From Rhynchopus sp. YZ270_cl-10 (Eukaryota > Euglenozoa > Diplonemea > Diplonemida > Diplonemidae), in assembly GCA_964035575.1 (NCBI GenBank), contig OZ037896.1, positions 1,271,165 through 1,335,164 on the forward strand: a DNA stretch of 64,000 bases, in the 5' to 3' direction. Shown here piece by piece: positions 31,628 to 40,249 of this stretch. The translations under genes were made by a program, and so were the position numbers. The stretch's first letter is position 1. The number at the start of each line of letters is the position of its first letter. A model generated the notes under the pieces. That model saw nothing but the letters and a program-made list of their open reading frames with translations, made no database searches and was not told the DNA's origin.

Positions 31628-34027
31628 CTCATTTTTTCGCAAAGGGAAAAAAAAAATATCAACCAAAATAGTGGGTCCTTGGGTGACCAAAAATGCAAAA
31701 AAAACGCATTTTTTTGGTGTTTTGACCCTTCAGAACCACCCAAAACGCACTTTTGTGTACCAAAACACGCATATTTCACATTTCCTTAGCAATTCCTTCA
31801 CAAGTGCAAGGTGATTTTTGACCAAACTAATTTTGTGCACTTTTTTTGTGGTCACGTGACGCTAAAATCCTCTCCGTGATGCGAGAATTACATGTGAGAA
31901 TGCGATAATGATTCTCGCGTGCGAACGCCCAAAACCACGAAGGAGGACGCAAGCAAGGCTTCAGTGCACTTAGGTACAGGATGCGTCGTTTTCAGTTACA
32001 AAAAAGGGTACTGTGAAGCGGTTGAGGCACACACAGACCCGTTGCAAAATGCATCTGGGACCCACGCTAGACCCCCTAAAAGCTGTAAAACCATATATTT
32101 CCATCTCGCGACCCCAGCGGATATGGACTGAGGTGTTTTTTTTTGGGTGTTTAGAAAGGTTTTTGTCCGATTGGAGAATTTTTTCGGTAAGTGTTGCATT
32201 TTGTCCCCCTGAGTGTGCACTCAGAAAACACTCATCAATAAAACGACCTTTCTGTTCGGTAAAAAATAGTTATTTTCTATGGGTTTGTCGTGCAGTGATG
32301 TTCTTTGTACCTGGAGAGTGGGCCGAGTGCAAGGTATGTTTTTAACCCCCCGGTTTTCTCCCTTTTCGACATGTCCGCTATTTTTTTGATAAAACAACTT
32401 GTTGTCAATTCTAAAAAGATTGGAGGCAGCGCTGCAGGGCAAACAAAACGGATTGAAAAAAACAGAAGCTTGCTTGTTTTCTTTGAGTACTCAATTAACC
32501 ACAACAACCGTACTTCAGTTTAACATATTTTTTCACCTTTTTGTTTTCCCGGCTTTGAGCGCACAAACAAAAGACCCGATCTTTTTAGCTATTTTTTTTT
32601 TTTTTTTTTTGTCTACAAAAATGTCACTTTTACGTTTAAGGGGTACGGGGCGGCTTCTTGTTTGTTTTTTTGTTGTAGTCTCTACTTTTACATTCAATTT
32701 CTCTTAACAGGTACCCGAACCTACGACCCTTCATCGTGACAGCGAAGCAGTGCCGACGGAAGAGCTGGTGCAATTATTTCAAAACCAGGTGGCGATCGTA
32801 AAAGTCGGGTTTATATACCAACTTTTCCATTGTTAACCCATAGACCACCCTAATTATTATGAAACTCTTAGTCAGTCACTGCTATAGCCATTTAACCCAG
32901 GGAGCATAGCTAGTGCAAGAAATTCGACTTCGGGATCCGGAAAGTCTGTCCTCTGCTCTTGCGGAGGACTAGGCACAAGAAAATATTGCGTTCCCCCAGA
33001 AAACCAATTTTTGTCAGAGTAATTTTTGCCCAGGGCATGCTCTTGAAGCATGGCGGCTTGGTGTGAGAAGGGGCAGTGTGTTGTTTTGTTCTAGATTTCA
33101 ACGGTTGTTAGAACGAGTCAAGTGGATGCTTATCTAAACACTGACTTTAGTGGACCCGAGAGATCACACATGACTTTGAGGAAAGAACAAAGCAATGCAT
33201 CTGTACCCGCACGCCAGGTTGTAGTTACTTCAGAATTTTCTTAAGTTTGCATGAACGAGGAGGGGCGAATCATTCTTCGGGAACCATTAGCTGTATACCA
33301 TGGAATGATTTTCTCAAAAACACCACGTGGGGGCTGAATTCAATCCCTTAAGAATTGCGAATTCAGCCTTTGTAGAAGGTACGTCTTACTTGTACTTGTA
33401 CTTGTATGCCGTGTCCACCCTTCTCGACCTTACCGGTTCACATGTACGAATAATATTAGGCAGTGGTAACACCCTTCTCAATTGTGCAAACTTAAGAATT
33501 TTCTGCTGGAACTTACCAAAATCGATTTTCTTTCACCCCAAACACCCGCAACACCCCACCTGCTACTTCGGTAGCCTGTGTTGTTGGGAGTTGGTTCTCA
33601 TGTTGATCCCCAGTGTTTTGCACTGCTTCTTCTGAGCCCAACGCTGTTTGGCCTGTCGACGTAATAAATACGAAGACAGGGCGGCGGTGCCAACAATTTT
33701 CCGATGATGTAACGTTTATCTGATTGATTTATCGTTTGATATACCTTGTGTGTCCTACTTCGTAACTTGCACACACGAGCAACGTATATTGAACGGTACT
33801 TCAAGCGATACTTCGTTATGTCATTGGGGTACCTGGAAAAAAAAATTTTCCCAGACGTCCCAAATCTGGCCAGATCTGGCCAGATTTGGCCAGATCTGGC
33901 CAGATCTGGCCAGATCTGGGACGTCTGGGAAAATTTTTTTTTCAAAAAAAAAAAATTTTTTTTCCAGATCTGGCCAGATCTGGGCGGCCCAGATCTGGAG
34001 ATCTGGCCAGATCTGGCAGCATCCGTG

Positions 34028-34112
34028 TTCATTGGTATGGAAGCATGAAGATTACTCTTCTCACACAACTTTGTCAAAACATGGCTAGTTTCGAAAGAGA
34101 CTGGCCTTTTTT
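34028..34112 (+). pseudogene. snRNA-like gene, family member 4, 3' part
   Basis: Resumes TTCATTGGTATGGAAGC after the DNA element and carries the Sm-like AACTTTGTCA, the terminal hairpin (GGCTAGTTTC GAAA GAGACTGGCC, C-G changed to U-G) and a T6 stop. Its 5' part lies at 17816-17870, 16 kb away. Confidence 0.88.
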
Positions 34113-34202
34113 ACGTTAGCATGATTGTCTTTGTGTGTCTTTGTGCAAAGCAAAAAAAAAACACACACAAGAAGTGAGGATCTTCAAAACCACGTTTTTG
34201 AC

Positions 34203-34237
34203 CTGACCCACCTCCAACTAGACAACCCTGTCTTGTA
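34203..34237 (+). promoter_or_regulatory. Upstream promoter box of SRP RNA
   Basis: CTGACCCACCTCCAACTAG followed by ACAACCCTGTCTTG, ending about 22 nt before the inferred SRP RNA start, with a CAATATGG TATA-like element between. Confidence 0.75.
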
Positions 34238-34258
34238 TTCCGACAATATGGTATCTAT

Positions 34259-34570
34259 TGAGCCGGGATGTGTTGGCTGCATCCTGAAACCCCTAGCTTC
34301 TGGGGGGGCAAGCTTCTCCAGAACTGGGCACTCTTTGAGGTGGACCAAAGGCACCTTCAACTTCTGTGTTGATGTGTTGTCCGTGTTAGTCTACTGTCCT
34401 GTTTGCGGCCTTGGTGTAAACCAGGGCAACAATCAGAGTGAAATGGGGTGAACCGGGCCAGGCTGGTCTCACAGAGCAGCTCATAACTCCTGCAGTGGAC
34501 AGTTCAAGGATCGCAGCACAGAGCAGAGTGAGGGTGTTTCCAACTCAATGGCTTGAACTGGAGAAGCGTT
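34259..34570 (+). ncRNA. Signal recognition particle RNA (7SL)
   Basis: The S domain GGGGTGAACCGGGCCAGGC, then CACAGAGCAGCTCATAACTCC and GGATCGCAG, matches the conserved helix 8 / helix 6 region of eukaryotic 7SL RNA. The 5' end GAGCCGGGATGTGTTGGCTGC matches the Alu-domain start. Long-range pairing AAGCTTCTCCAG with CTGGAGAAGC closes helix 5. T6 follows. The helix 8 loop is GGTCTCAC rather than the animal GNAR tetraloop, which resembles the plant form. The ends are inferred. Confidence 0.9.
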
Positions 34571-34723
34571 TCTTTTTTACATTTTTCCATGTGAACATTG
34601 CTTCCACATCACCATACACATGTGTTGTTGATACACCCCACCACGTTGCCCAGACCATTCCTACCCACATTATTCACCACAAGTGGCATGTTTACCAGTA
34701 CATGTTGGTGCTTAGAGCAATGT

Positions 34724-34855
34724 TAAGAAAAAGGGCAACCAACGATTTCTAAAGCTACAGTTTCTGTACTTCATTGGTATGGAAGCATGAAGATTATATT
34801 CTTCTCACACAACTTTGTCAAACATGGCCAGCCTCGAAAGAGACTGGCCTTTTTT
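34724..34855 (+). ncRNA. snRNA-like gene, family member 5
   Basis: The most diverged full-length member. The middle hairpin is GAAGATTATATTCTTC, as in member 1, and the terminal hairpin is GGCCAGCCTC GAAA GAGACTGGCC, where one U-G pair has become C-G. The T6 stop is kept. It stands between the SRP RNA gene and the second unassigned ncRNA. Confidence 0.6.
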
Positions 34856-34911
34856 ACGTCACCATGAGAAAAAACATTCACACATATGATGCATGTACAA
34901 AGTGTGTGTCA

Positions 34912-34948
34912 CCCTGACCCACCTCCAACAAGACAACCCTGTCTTGTT
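34912..34948 (+). promoter_or_regulatory. Upstream promoter box of unassigned ncRNA copy 2
   Basis: CCCTGACCCACCTCCAACAA followed by GACAACCCTGTCTTG, about 20-24 nt before GGGTGCTAAG. It is the same as the shared box of U6 and SRP RNA. Confidence 0.75.
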
Positions 34949-34966
34949 TTCCCATACTCTCCCTAT

Positions 34967-35300
34967 GTTTGGGTGCTAAGTTAGTGTGCTACTTCGAAAC
35001 CAAACAACTCGTTCAGCAACAGCTAAAACTTGAAAAGACCTTTCTATTTAAGAAAATTCTTTACAATTTTTATGATGCGGTCCTGCTGTTGGGCCTGATA
35101 TGGCCCAAGGCGGAACTACTTTCATATGATGTAAATCCCGTACGTTCGTACAGAATATTACCCATGATGATTATTCTTACATTAGCGTGTAACACTAATT
35201 CTGACTGCGTTCTATTTCACACTTCAAATATTAGAACTGGATGTGGGGCTGCCAGTTTACTGGTGGTCCCGATCCAGCACACAACGCAAGCACCCTTTTT
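34967..35300 (+). ncRNA. Unassigned structured ncRNA, copy 2
   Basis: Plus-strand counterpart of 8160-8478. Conserved islands are GGGTGCTAAGTTAGTGTGC, TCATATGAT, GTACAGAATATTACC and ACTTCAAATATTAGAACTGG, with the 3' block TGCCAGTTTACTGGTGGTCC, which can form a hairpin. A T6 run follows at about 35297. The GC hairpin is TGGGCCTGATATGGCCCA here and GCGGGCCC...GGCCTGCG in the other copy, suggesting pairing is preserved. The identity is unknown. A TGATGA box and CTGA occur in this copy only, so a C/D snoRNA assignment is not supported. Confidence 0.62.
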
Positions 35301-35557
35301 TATATTTTCCCACCCAGCACCCCCCCTGTGTCTGTGTTGTTGCCTAAGCATCGCCTTTTACAGGCTTCCTTGCAGGGAGTGTTCGGTCAAGTGATAGTGA
35401 TGAAGAAGGACAGGGGCGAGTTTTCTCGTGAAATGCTTTGAAGCCTCTGACATTGAGAGGCTCGCTCCGACCTCTGTTTTTAATAACCCACATCACAGTG
35501 GTAACCACTGTGTATGTATGGTATGTATGGTATGTTTGTTTTTGTTTTGTTAAAAAA
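35301..35557. other. Spacer before U2
   Basis: Contains GTATGTATG microrepeats near 35515. No gene or RNA is recognised. Confidence 0.5.
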
Positions 35558-35747
35558 GAGGGTATGCCACTCCTGGATGTTGTGCAGCTCCAGGGCAACA
35601 TGTGTGAACGGACCAGGTTGCCCTGGCGACCCGTCACCCCAATGAGAAATTGCGTTAATATCATCAGTGCACAAGGCACTGTATCAGATATTAAGCTGAT
35701 AAGAACAGATAATACACTTGATCTTAGCCAAAAGGCCGAGAAGGTAT
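35558..35747 (-). ncRNA. U2: U2 spliceosomal snRNA
   Basis: The minus strand begins ATACCTTCTCGGCCTTTTGG then CTAAGATCAAGTGTATTATC, the diagnostic U2 5' end. The branchpoint-pairing region within CTTAATATCTGATAC and the 3' stem-loops (GGGTCGCCAGGGCAACCTGG and the long CTGGAGCTGCACAACATCCAG hairpin) follow. The Sm-like site is weak (GCAATTTCTC). A T6 run lies just downstream. The 3' boundary is approximate. Confidence 0.95.
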
Positions 35748-36545
35748 GACTTCTTTTTAGTCCATACCGAATTCGACACCCATGTACAGGGAAGCATGAT
35801 TATGATCAATATTACTAGGAAACAACAAGGCAAGCAGATTACACACCCATGTCACAGGGAAGTAAGTGAAAGTGATGATCAATCTTATTAGTAAAAACAA
35901 GGCCGCCGAAGCAGCTACACAAATTGCCAATGTGGCAACGCCGAAGCGGCCCATGGCGGGAATTGGGTAGTTTTCAACCAGCAATCTCTCCACAGCGTCC
36001 CTATTTGGTCATTGCTTATGGAATTATCCCGAGCGCAAGAATACCTCCTTTTCTCCCAGTCGTGTCACAAAGCTATGTCAACAGGGAAGCGTGTTGGGGT
36101 GGTAACATAAAGACACCACGTAAAGCTAACACACCAGAACTACCACCACCAATGTGCCTCCCTGTAGACATCTGTGCAGCCGATAGGTGGAACAAACAAG
36201 GGCAAGACTGTACTCCACACAGGATCTGTTTTTGAGTGCATTCGTGTTGAAGATTGTTTTCTTCGGCACAAGACCAAAGCTGGATGATGACATAGGTTGG
36301 GCATGTGCAGCATGAGCACTTGCGATGATTGTCACATACTTCTTGTATTGTTTTGTCTCTCCCCTGTATGGCGCAGGGAAGAGTACCAGGCACAGCCCTT
36401 CCACTTACAGCTTGTTTTTAAGAAAAACCTCAAAAAAGGCTTCACATTACTTTTTTCACCTTCAAGGACATCTTGATCAATCAAGAAGTTACCACACTAT
36501 CCTCGCTCTCAACATGCTTCCATGTGTAGCAAAGTGCATACAGCA
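35748..36545. other. Spacer between U2 and U5
   Basis: Two imperfect copies of ACACCCATGT-CACAGGGAAG followed by ATGATCAAT-TTACTAG lie at 35777-35900, upstream of U2, and may be part of its promoter. A segment near 36005 (ATGGAATTATCCCGAGCGC) vaguely recalls a kink-turn, but no further U4 features are present. No other gene is recognised. Confidence 0.45.
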
Positions 36546-36555
36546 ATAGAACAAA

Positions 36556-36690
36556 ACAGAGCCATATCACGGTTCTTGCCCATATCGAACTCATCTTTCG
36601 CCTTTTACTAAAGATGACCGTGGGTAAGAGCCACTAAGTGAAAGCATAATTTTTGAAGGGGCCTTTGTGTCTCATCTGTTTTTAAGTCTT
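36556..36690 (+). ncRNA. U5: U5 spliceosomal snRNA
   Basis: Contains the invariant U5 loop 1 CGCCTTTTACTAAAGATG. The flanking stem GGTTCTTGCCCA/TGGGTAAGAGCC follows, then an Sm site AATTTTTGA at 36648-36656 and a 3' hairpin. U5 holds the two exons in the spliceosome through this loop. Both boundaries are approximate. Confidence 0.93.
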
Positions 36691-36756
36691 GACAACCACT
36701 ACGCTTCCCTGAAGGTGTTGGAGTTTCGCATGTTGTTAAACTCAGCTAGAGGTTAC

Positions 36757-36912
36757 ATACCTTACTGGTGTCTGACCTGATCAACAAGGGCGTCGACACA
36801 CCAGTGGCCCTTGCATTGCACTGCGCAGGGGATACTGGTGGCACTAGCTTCGGCTGGCTTGCACAGTGAAATTTTTGACAGCGGCGGTGCTGTGCTTTGC
36901 ACAAACCCGCCT
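36757..36912 (+). ncRNA. U1: U1 spliceosomal snRNA
   Basis: The 5' end is ATACCTTACTGGTG. Stem-loop I has CTGATCAACAAG (the GATCA loop that binds U1-70K). Stem-loop II has GCATTGCACTGC (the ATTGCAC loop that binds U1A). An Sm site GAAATTTTTGAC and a 3' hairpin end at CCCGCC, followed by T5. Length is about 156 nt, close to the usual 164. The first nine bases differ from the canonical ATACTTACCTG: a C is inserted after ATAC and one C of ACC is missing, altering 5' splice-site pairing. Confidence 0.87.
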
Positions 36913-37196
36913 TTTTAAACAAACAAACCAAAACAAACGTGATCACACAAACCATCATGTTACCCAGTAAACCCAGTAAACCCAGCACACTGGTCTAGAG
37001 GGATCGACCACTGAGTGGTGACCTGTGAGCACACAGGCACCTGCTCCGATGCAGTAGTGCAGCGCACTAAGTGCTGTGCTAAGGACTGGCCAAACTTGTT
37101 AAACCTGCTGACCCACAAACCGGTTTTCACAACCGAAGCAAAAACAAGCTCAGAAATAAAAAGCTCTTCAAAGGTTTTCGAACCTGACTCAGTATT

Positions 37197-37315
37197 GGAT
37201 TCGGCCATACTCTGGTGAATACACCTCATCCCGCCTGATTTGAGAAGTTAAGCACCAGCAGGCCTGGATAGTACTGGCGTGGGTGACCAGCTGGGAAGTC
37301 CGGGTGCTTGAATCC
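37197..37315 (+). rRNA. 5S ribosomal RNA
   Basis: A 119-nt 5S gene identical in layout to the two minus-strand genes at 7254 and 8578, with intact ends and internal promoter and a T5 stop. Its 5' flank (CAGAAATAAAAAGCTCTTCAAAGG) is shared with the next 5S gene. Confidence 0.97.
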
Positions 37316-37359
37316 TTTTTGCTTTTCTTCCGTGTTGGTGTGTGGTTTTAGGACATCCA

Positions 37360-37398
37360 GACCCTGACCCACCTCCAACAAGACAACCCTGTCTTGTA
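37360..37398 (+). promoter_or_regulatory. Orphan snRNA-type upstream promoter box
   Basis: CAGACCCTGACCCACCTCC then AACAAGACAACCCTGTCTTG is a perfect copy of the box before U6, SRP RNA and the unassigned ncRNA. It predicts an RNA start near 37421. Confidence 0.75.
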
Positions 37399-37420
37399 TC
37401 CCTGTGTTTGTTGCACTATC

Positions 37421-37797
37421 CAGAGAGCAGAAATGAGGGGAGACTACACCACCGACGGTGCTTCAGCCTACAGGAGCATGCTGGAATGTGAATGCTGCAT
37501 GACAGCATTCACAATTTCACCTTTGGTGAGATGGAGATGAGCGCAAAGGTGCAAAAATGCACAACAAAAACTGAGGAAGAGGCATCCATACTCCCCAGAA
37601 GGGACGTGCGCACCTGCAGCCAAAAATTCTCCTGTGCTTAATATCATGCGCGCTGGGGATGCCGAAATAGCTAAACTGTTGCAAGAAGTGGGACTAATTC
37701 CCAGGCAGTTGCCCTGTACAACATGCAAGTCCACAATGCCAGAAACACTGTACTGGACACCAAGATACTCCAAGAAGATCGCAAACTGGCCTTATTT
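37421..37797 (+). ncRNA. Predicted ncRNA downstream of orphan box
   Basis: Support is positional only: the upstream box ends 23 nt earlier and a T4 run at about 37794 could terminate Pol III. The interval has hairpins (GTGAATGCTG...CAGCATTCAC near 37485-37512; GGTGCAAAAATGCACAACA) and no coding frame. Size would suit RNase P or MRP RNA, but I could not find their conserved CR-I/CR-V blocks. Confidence 0.35.
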
Positions 37798-37951
37798 TAG
37801 GTGAAATGACCTAATGCAGAGTGCAGCGGAACAGGGGAGACAAATAAAGTTTCCTGTACCATGCAACACCCAAGACCTTTTGCACAAGTGAAGCAAAAAC
37901 AAGCTCAGAAATATAAAGCTCTTCAAAGGTTTTCCACCCAGACCCATTATT

Positions 37952-38070
37952 GGATTCGGCCATACTCTGGTGAATACACCTCATCCCGCCTGATTTGAGA
38001 AGTTAAGCACCAGCAGGCCTGGATAGTACTGGCGTGGGTGACCAGCTGGGAAGTCCGGGTGCTTGAATCC
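37952..38070 (+). rRNA. 5S ribosomal RNA
   Basis: The fourth 119-nt 5S gene, with intact terminal helix, internal promoter and T6 stop. The 5' flank repeats AGAAATATAAAGCTCTTCAAAGG, shared with 37197. Confidence 0.97.
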
Positions 38071-38153
38071 TTTTTTCCTTATTTGTGGTGTAACACACAG
38101 AAGTTGGTTGAAAAGTGAACTGATAGTATTCAGCGCAAAGCATGATTATTGAA

Positions 38154-38225
38154 GGGTATATAGCTCAGTGGTAGAGCATTCGGCTGCAGTCCGAACGGTC
38201 CCTGGTTCGAACCCGGGTGTGCCCT
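38154..38225 (+). tRNA. tRNA-Cys (GCA)
   Basis: Acceptor GGGTATA/TGTGCCC. Anticodon loop CTGCAGT closed by TTCGG/CCGAA. Position 33 is U. Confidence 0.95.
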
Positions 38226-38326
38226 CTCTTTTTGTTTCAAGACCAGATTTTCTCTTGAGTGTTACTTCTCCCTTTTTGGTTTTGAATTCCATCCCCACCT
38301 TGTAAAGATTCGTTTAAGAAATGTAA

Positions 38327-38399
38327 GGGGGTTTAGCTCAAATGGTAGAGCGCTCGCTCAGCATGCGAGAGGTAGAGGGATCGATACCCTCAATCTCCA
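38327..38399 (+). tRNA. tRNA-Ala (AGC)
   Basis: Acceptor GGGGGTT/AATCTCC with two G-U pairs. Loop TCAGCAT closed by CTCGC/GCGAG; C at position 33. Confidence 0.93.
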
Positions 38400-38490
38400 A
38401 ACATTTTTTGGCTTGGAAACACTGTTGTGATATTTCCAGATCTCGATTCTTTTTGGTACCAAAGAAAAAGAAGGAAGCGACAGAATTGTA

Positions 38491-38562
38491 TCTCCTATGG
38501 TGTAGTGGTTAGCACTCGAGACTCTGAATCTCGCGACCGCGGTTCGAATCCGCGTAGGAGAA
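38491..38562 (+). tRNA. tRNA-Gln (CTG)
   Basis: Acceptor TCTCCTA/TAGGAGA. Loop CTCTGAA closed by CGAGA/TCTCG. Confidence 0.95.
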
Positions 38563-38655
38563 CTTTCCTTTTTCTCCGTTTCGTCCCTTGTTATTCTCCT
38601 CTGTGACTGGTTGAAACGCATTCCCACTTCCATATTCTTGTTGGCTTTTATTGAA

Positions 38656-38737
38656 GGCGAGATGGCCGAGTGGTCTAAGGCGCCAGGTTAAGGCCCTGGT
38701 CCCTTCGGGGGCGTGGGTTCAAACCCCACTCTCGTCA
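38656..38737 (+). tRNA. tRNA-Leu (AAG)
   Basis: Class II with long variable arm. Loop TTAAGGC closed by CCAGG/CCTGG; acceptor GGCGAGA/TCTCGTC. Confidence 0.95.
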
Positions 38738-38826
38738 CTTGTTATTCTTTTTCATTTTCATTTTCAATCTATCCCTTTTGTTTTGTTTTCAAGATTGTGC
38801 AAAACACAAAAAGCACACTTGTCAGG

Positions 38827-38899
38827 TCCTCCTTGGCGCAGTCGGTAGCGCGTCAGGCTGTTAACCTGCAGGTCGTTGGTTCGAACCCAACAGGAGGAG
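38827..38899 (+). tRNA. tRNA-Asn (GTT)
   Basis: Acceptor TCCTCCT/AGGAGGA; loop CTGTTAA. It has an identical copy at 52519-52591. Confidence 0.95.
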
Positions 38900-38958
38900 A
38901 CTTTTTTCCCTTCTCAAACCATTTTCTGTTCTTTGCAAAAGTCATAAAAAACTGGGAA

Positions 38959-39040
38959 GGCGAGATGGCCGAGCGGTCTAAGGCGCCAGGTTTAGGCCCT
39001 GGTCTCTTCGGAGGCGTGGGTTCAAACCCCACTCTCGTCA
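38959..39040 (+). tRNA. tRNA-Leu (TAG)
   Basis: Class II. Loop TTTAGGC closed by CCAGG/CCTGG. It is a near-duplicate of the Leu(AAG) gene 300 bp upstream, differing mainly at the anticodon and variable arm. Confidence 0.95.
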
Positions 39041-39104
39041 CGTTATTACCATTTTTCCGCAGAAAACCCACCTCTTGTGGAAAACAGTTCCGGTCATTAT
39101 TGTA

Positions 39105-39177
39105 GCAGCTATCGTCTAGTGGTTAGGACGCTCGCCTCACACGCGAGAGATCGTCGGTTCAATCCCGACTAGCTGTA
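39105..39177 (+). tRNA. tRNA-Val (CAC)
   Basis: Acceptor GCAGCTA/TAGCTGT. Loop CTCACAC closed by CTCGC/GCGAG. Confidence 0.94.
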
Positions 39178-39267
39178 ATTTCTTTTTGAACTTTCCTTCA
39201 CATTTTCGTTCAATGCAACGATCGAAAAGATGTCCCCATGCAGATAATAGTTTTGCCTACTATCAGA

Positions 39268-39339
39268 TCCGCTGTAGTATAGTGGTTAGAACAGCCGGCT
39301 CTCACCCGGCAGACCGGGGTTCAATTCCCCGCAGCGGAA
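39268..39339 (+). tRNA. tRNA-Glu (CTC)
   Basis: Acceptor TCCGCTG/CAGCGGA. Loop CTCTCAC closed by GCCGG/CCGGC. Confidence 0.95.
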
Positions 39340-39433
39340 AATACTTTTTTTTAGACCAAGTTTTGGAGAGAAGAATTTCTGACTTTTGAATATTAACGCC
39401 ATCATGTAAATCTGGATGAAGAAAATAATCAGT

Positions 39434-39505
39434 GGCTTAGTGGTCTAGTGGCATGATTCTCGCTTCGGGTGCGAGAGGTCCAGGGTTCGATTCCCTGCTG
39501 AGCCC
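39434..39505 (+). tRNA. tRNA-Pro (CGG)
   Basis: Acceptor GGCTTAG/CTGAGCC. Loop TTCGGGT closed by CTCGC/GCGAG. Confidence 0.95.
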
Positions 39506-39719
39506 CTCTTTTTATTTAGGTAGTTTCTTGCTTGGGAATTGTTTAGAAAAATTATTTCCACATCTTTTCGACCACCAAAATCCCAAGATGAAGAAGTTTG
39601 GAAAAGTGCATTTTTGTGAAAGTATTTTGCCATATCTTTGTTGTCACCAAAATCCCAAGATGGTGAGAGAATCTTGAAAAATCATTTTCCATATTTTCAC
39701 TTCCCAGTGAAAAAGAGAA

Positions 39720-39792
39720 TACCCATGGTGGGGATCGAACCCACAATCTTTCGCTTAGGAAGCGAACGCCTTATCCATTGGGCTACACGGGC
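39720..39792 (-). tRNA. tRNA-Arg (CCT)
   Basis: Minus strand. Acceptor GCCCGTG/CATGGGT; loop TTCCTAA closed by TTCGC/GCGAA. The 5' neighbour region 39540-39720 holds two imperfect copies of CACCAAAATCCCAAGATG. Confidence 0.94.
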
Positions 39793-39898
39793 CTAATAGT
39801 TTTACCTTCTTTCCTTTTCTCTGGGGTGGTCAAATTTAGGACAAGAGACTTTTCTGCATGACCACCCCACAATGATTCTTTGGTTTAAATGAATGTGA

Positions 39899-39971
39899 GC
39901 CTCCCTAGCTCAGTCGGTAGAGCGCAAGGCCCTTAACCTTGTGGTCGCGGGTTCGAGCCCCGCGGGAGGTG
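39899..39971 (+). tRNA. tRNA-Lys (CTT)
   Basis: Acceptor GCCTCCC/GGGAGGT. Loop CCCTTAA closed by CAAGG/CCTTG; C at position 33. An identical gene lies at 53146-53218 on the other strand. Confidence 0.94.
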
Positions 39972-40249
39972 CTTTTCTTTTTGAATGTTGACGATTTTGC
40001 AGGTTTCTGAGATTTTGAGGCAAATGAAAACCAAAAAATATTTCCTCCACTTGATCTCAGTTCTGTTTCGTTGGCAAGTTGAGAGTGGAATTTGGGTGAA
40101 AATATGTGTTTTCCGAACCAACACAGGACTCCCACCGACCGGTGTAGGTTTTGCGTTCAACCAGGTGTGAACTGCTTCCACTCGCGAAAAGTGCCAGACC
40201 CTTTTGCTGGGGATAGCACGTTTCAGCCCCACAACTTATCTCCTTTCTG

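Larger units (their letters stand above)
17871..34027. mobile_element. DNA element, long copy (16,157 bp) with nested LINEs
   Basis: Inverted ends CACGGATGCTGCCAGATCTG at 17871 and 34027 are flanked by exact TTCATT duplications (17865-17870, 34028-34033). Outer parts (17871-18643 and 31628-34027) are homologous to the 2,985-bp copy at 2490-5474. The middle is later insertion: a minus-strand LINE, itself split by a plus-strand LINE. The CCAGATCTGG subterminal repeats are dense at both ends. No transposase is encoded, so mobilisation would need a factor supplied elsewhere. The superfamily is not recognised; a 6-bp duplication is unusual. Confidence 0.88.

Noticed and set aside
17871..34027. LTR retrotransposon interpretation of the long element
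   Set aside because: The ends are inverted, not direct, repeats. The reverse transcriptase belongs to a LINE with poly(A) and its own target duplication.
34967..35300. C/D-box snoRNA (U3-like) identity for the unassigned ncRNA, from TGATGA and TCTGA
   Set aside because: The boxes are degraded in the other copy (TGACGAT, TTCCGATT), and the U3 5' domain and B/C arrangement are missing.
35990..36130. U4 snRNA from ATGGAATTATCCCGAGCGC
   Set aside because: A loose kink-turn resemblance only; I could not find stem I or stem II sequences complementary to the U6 gene at 17508.
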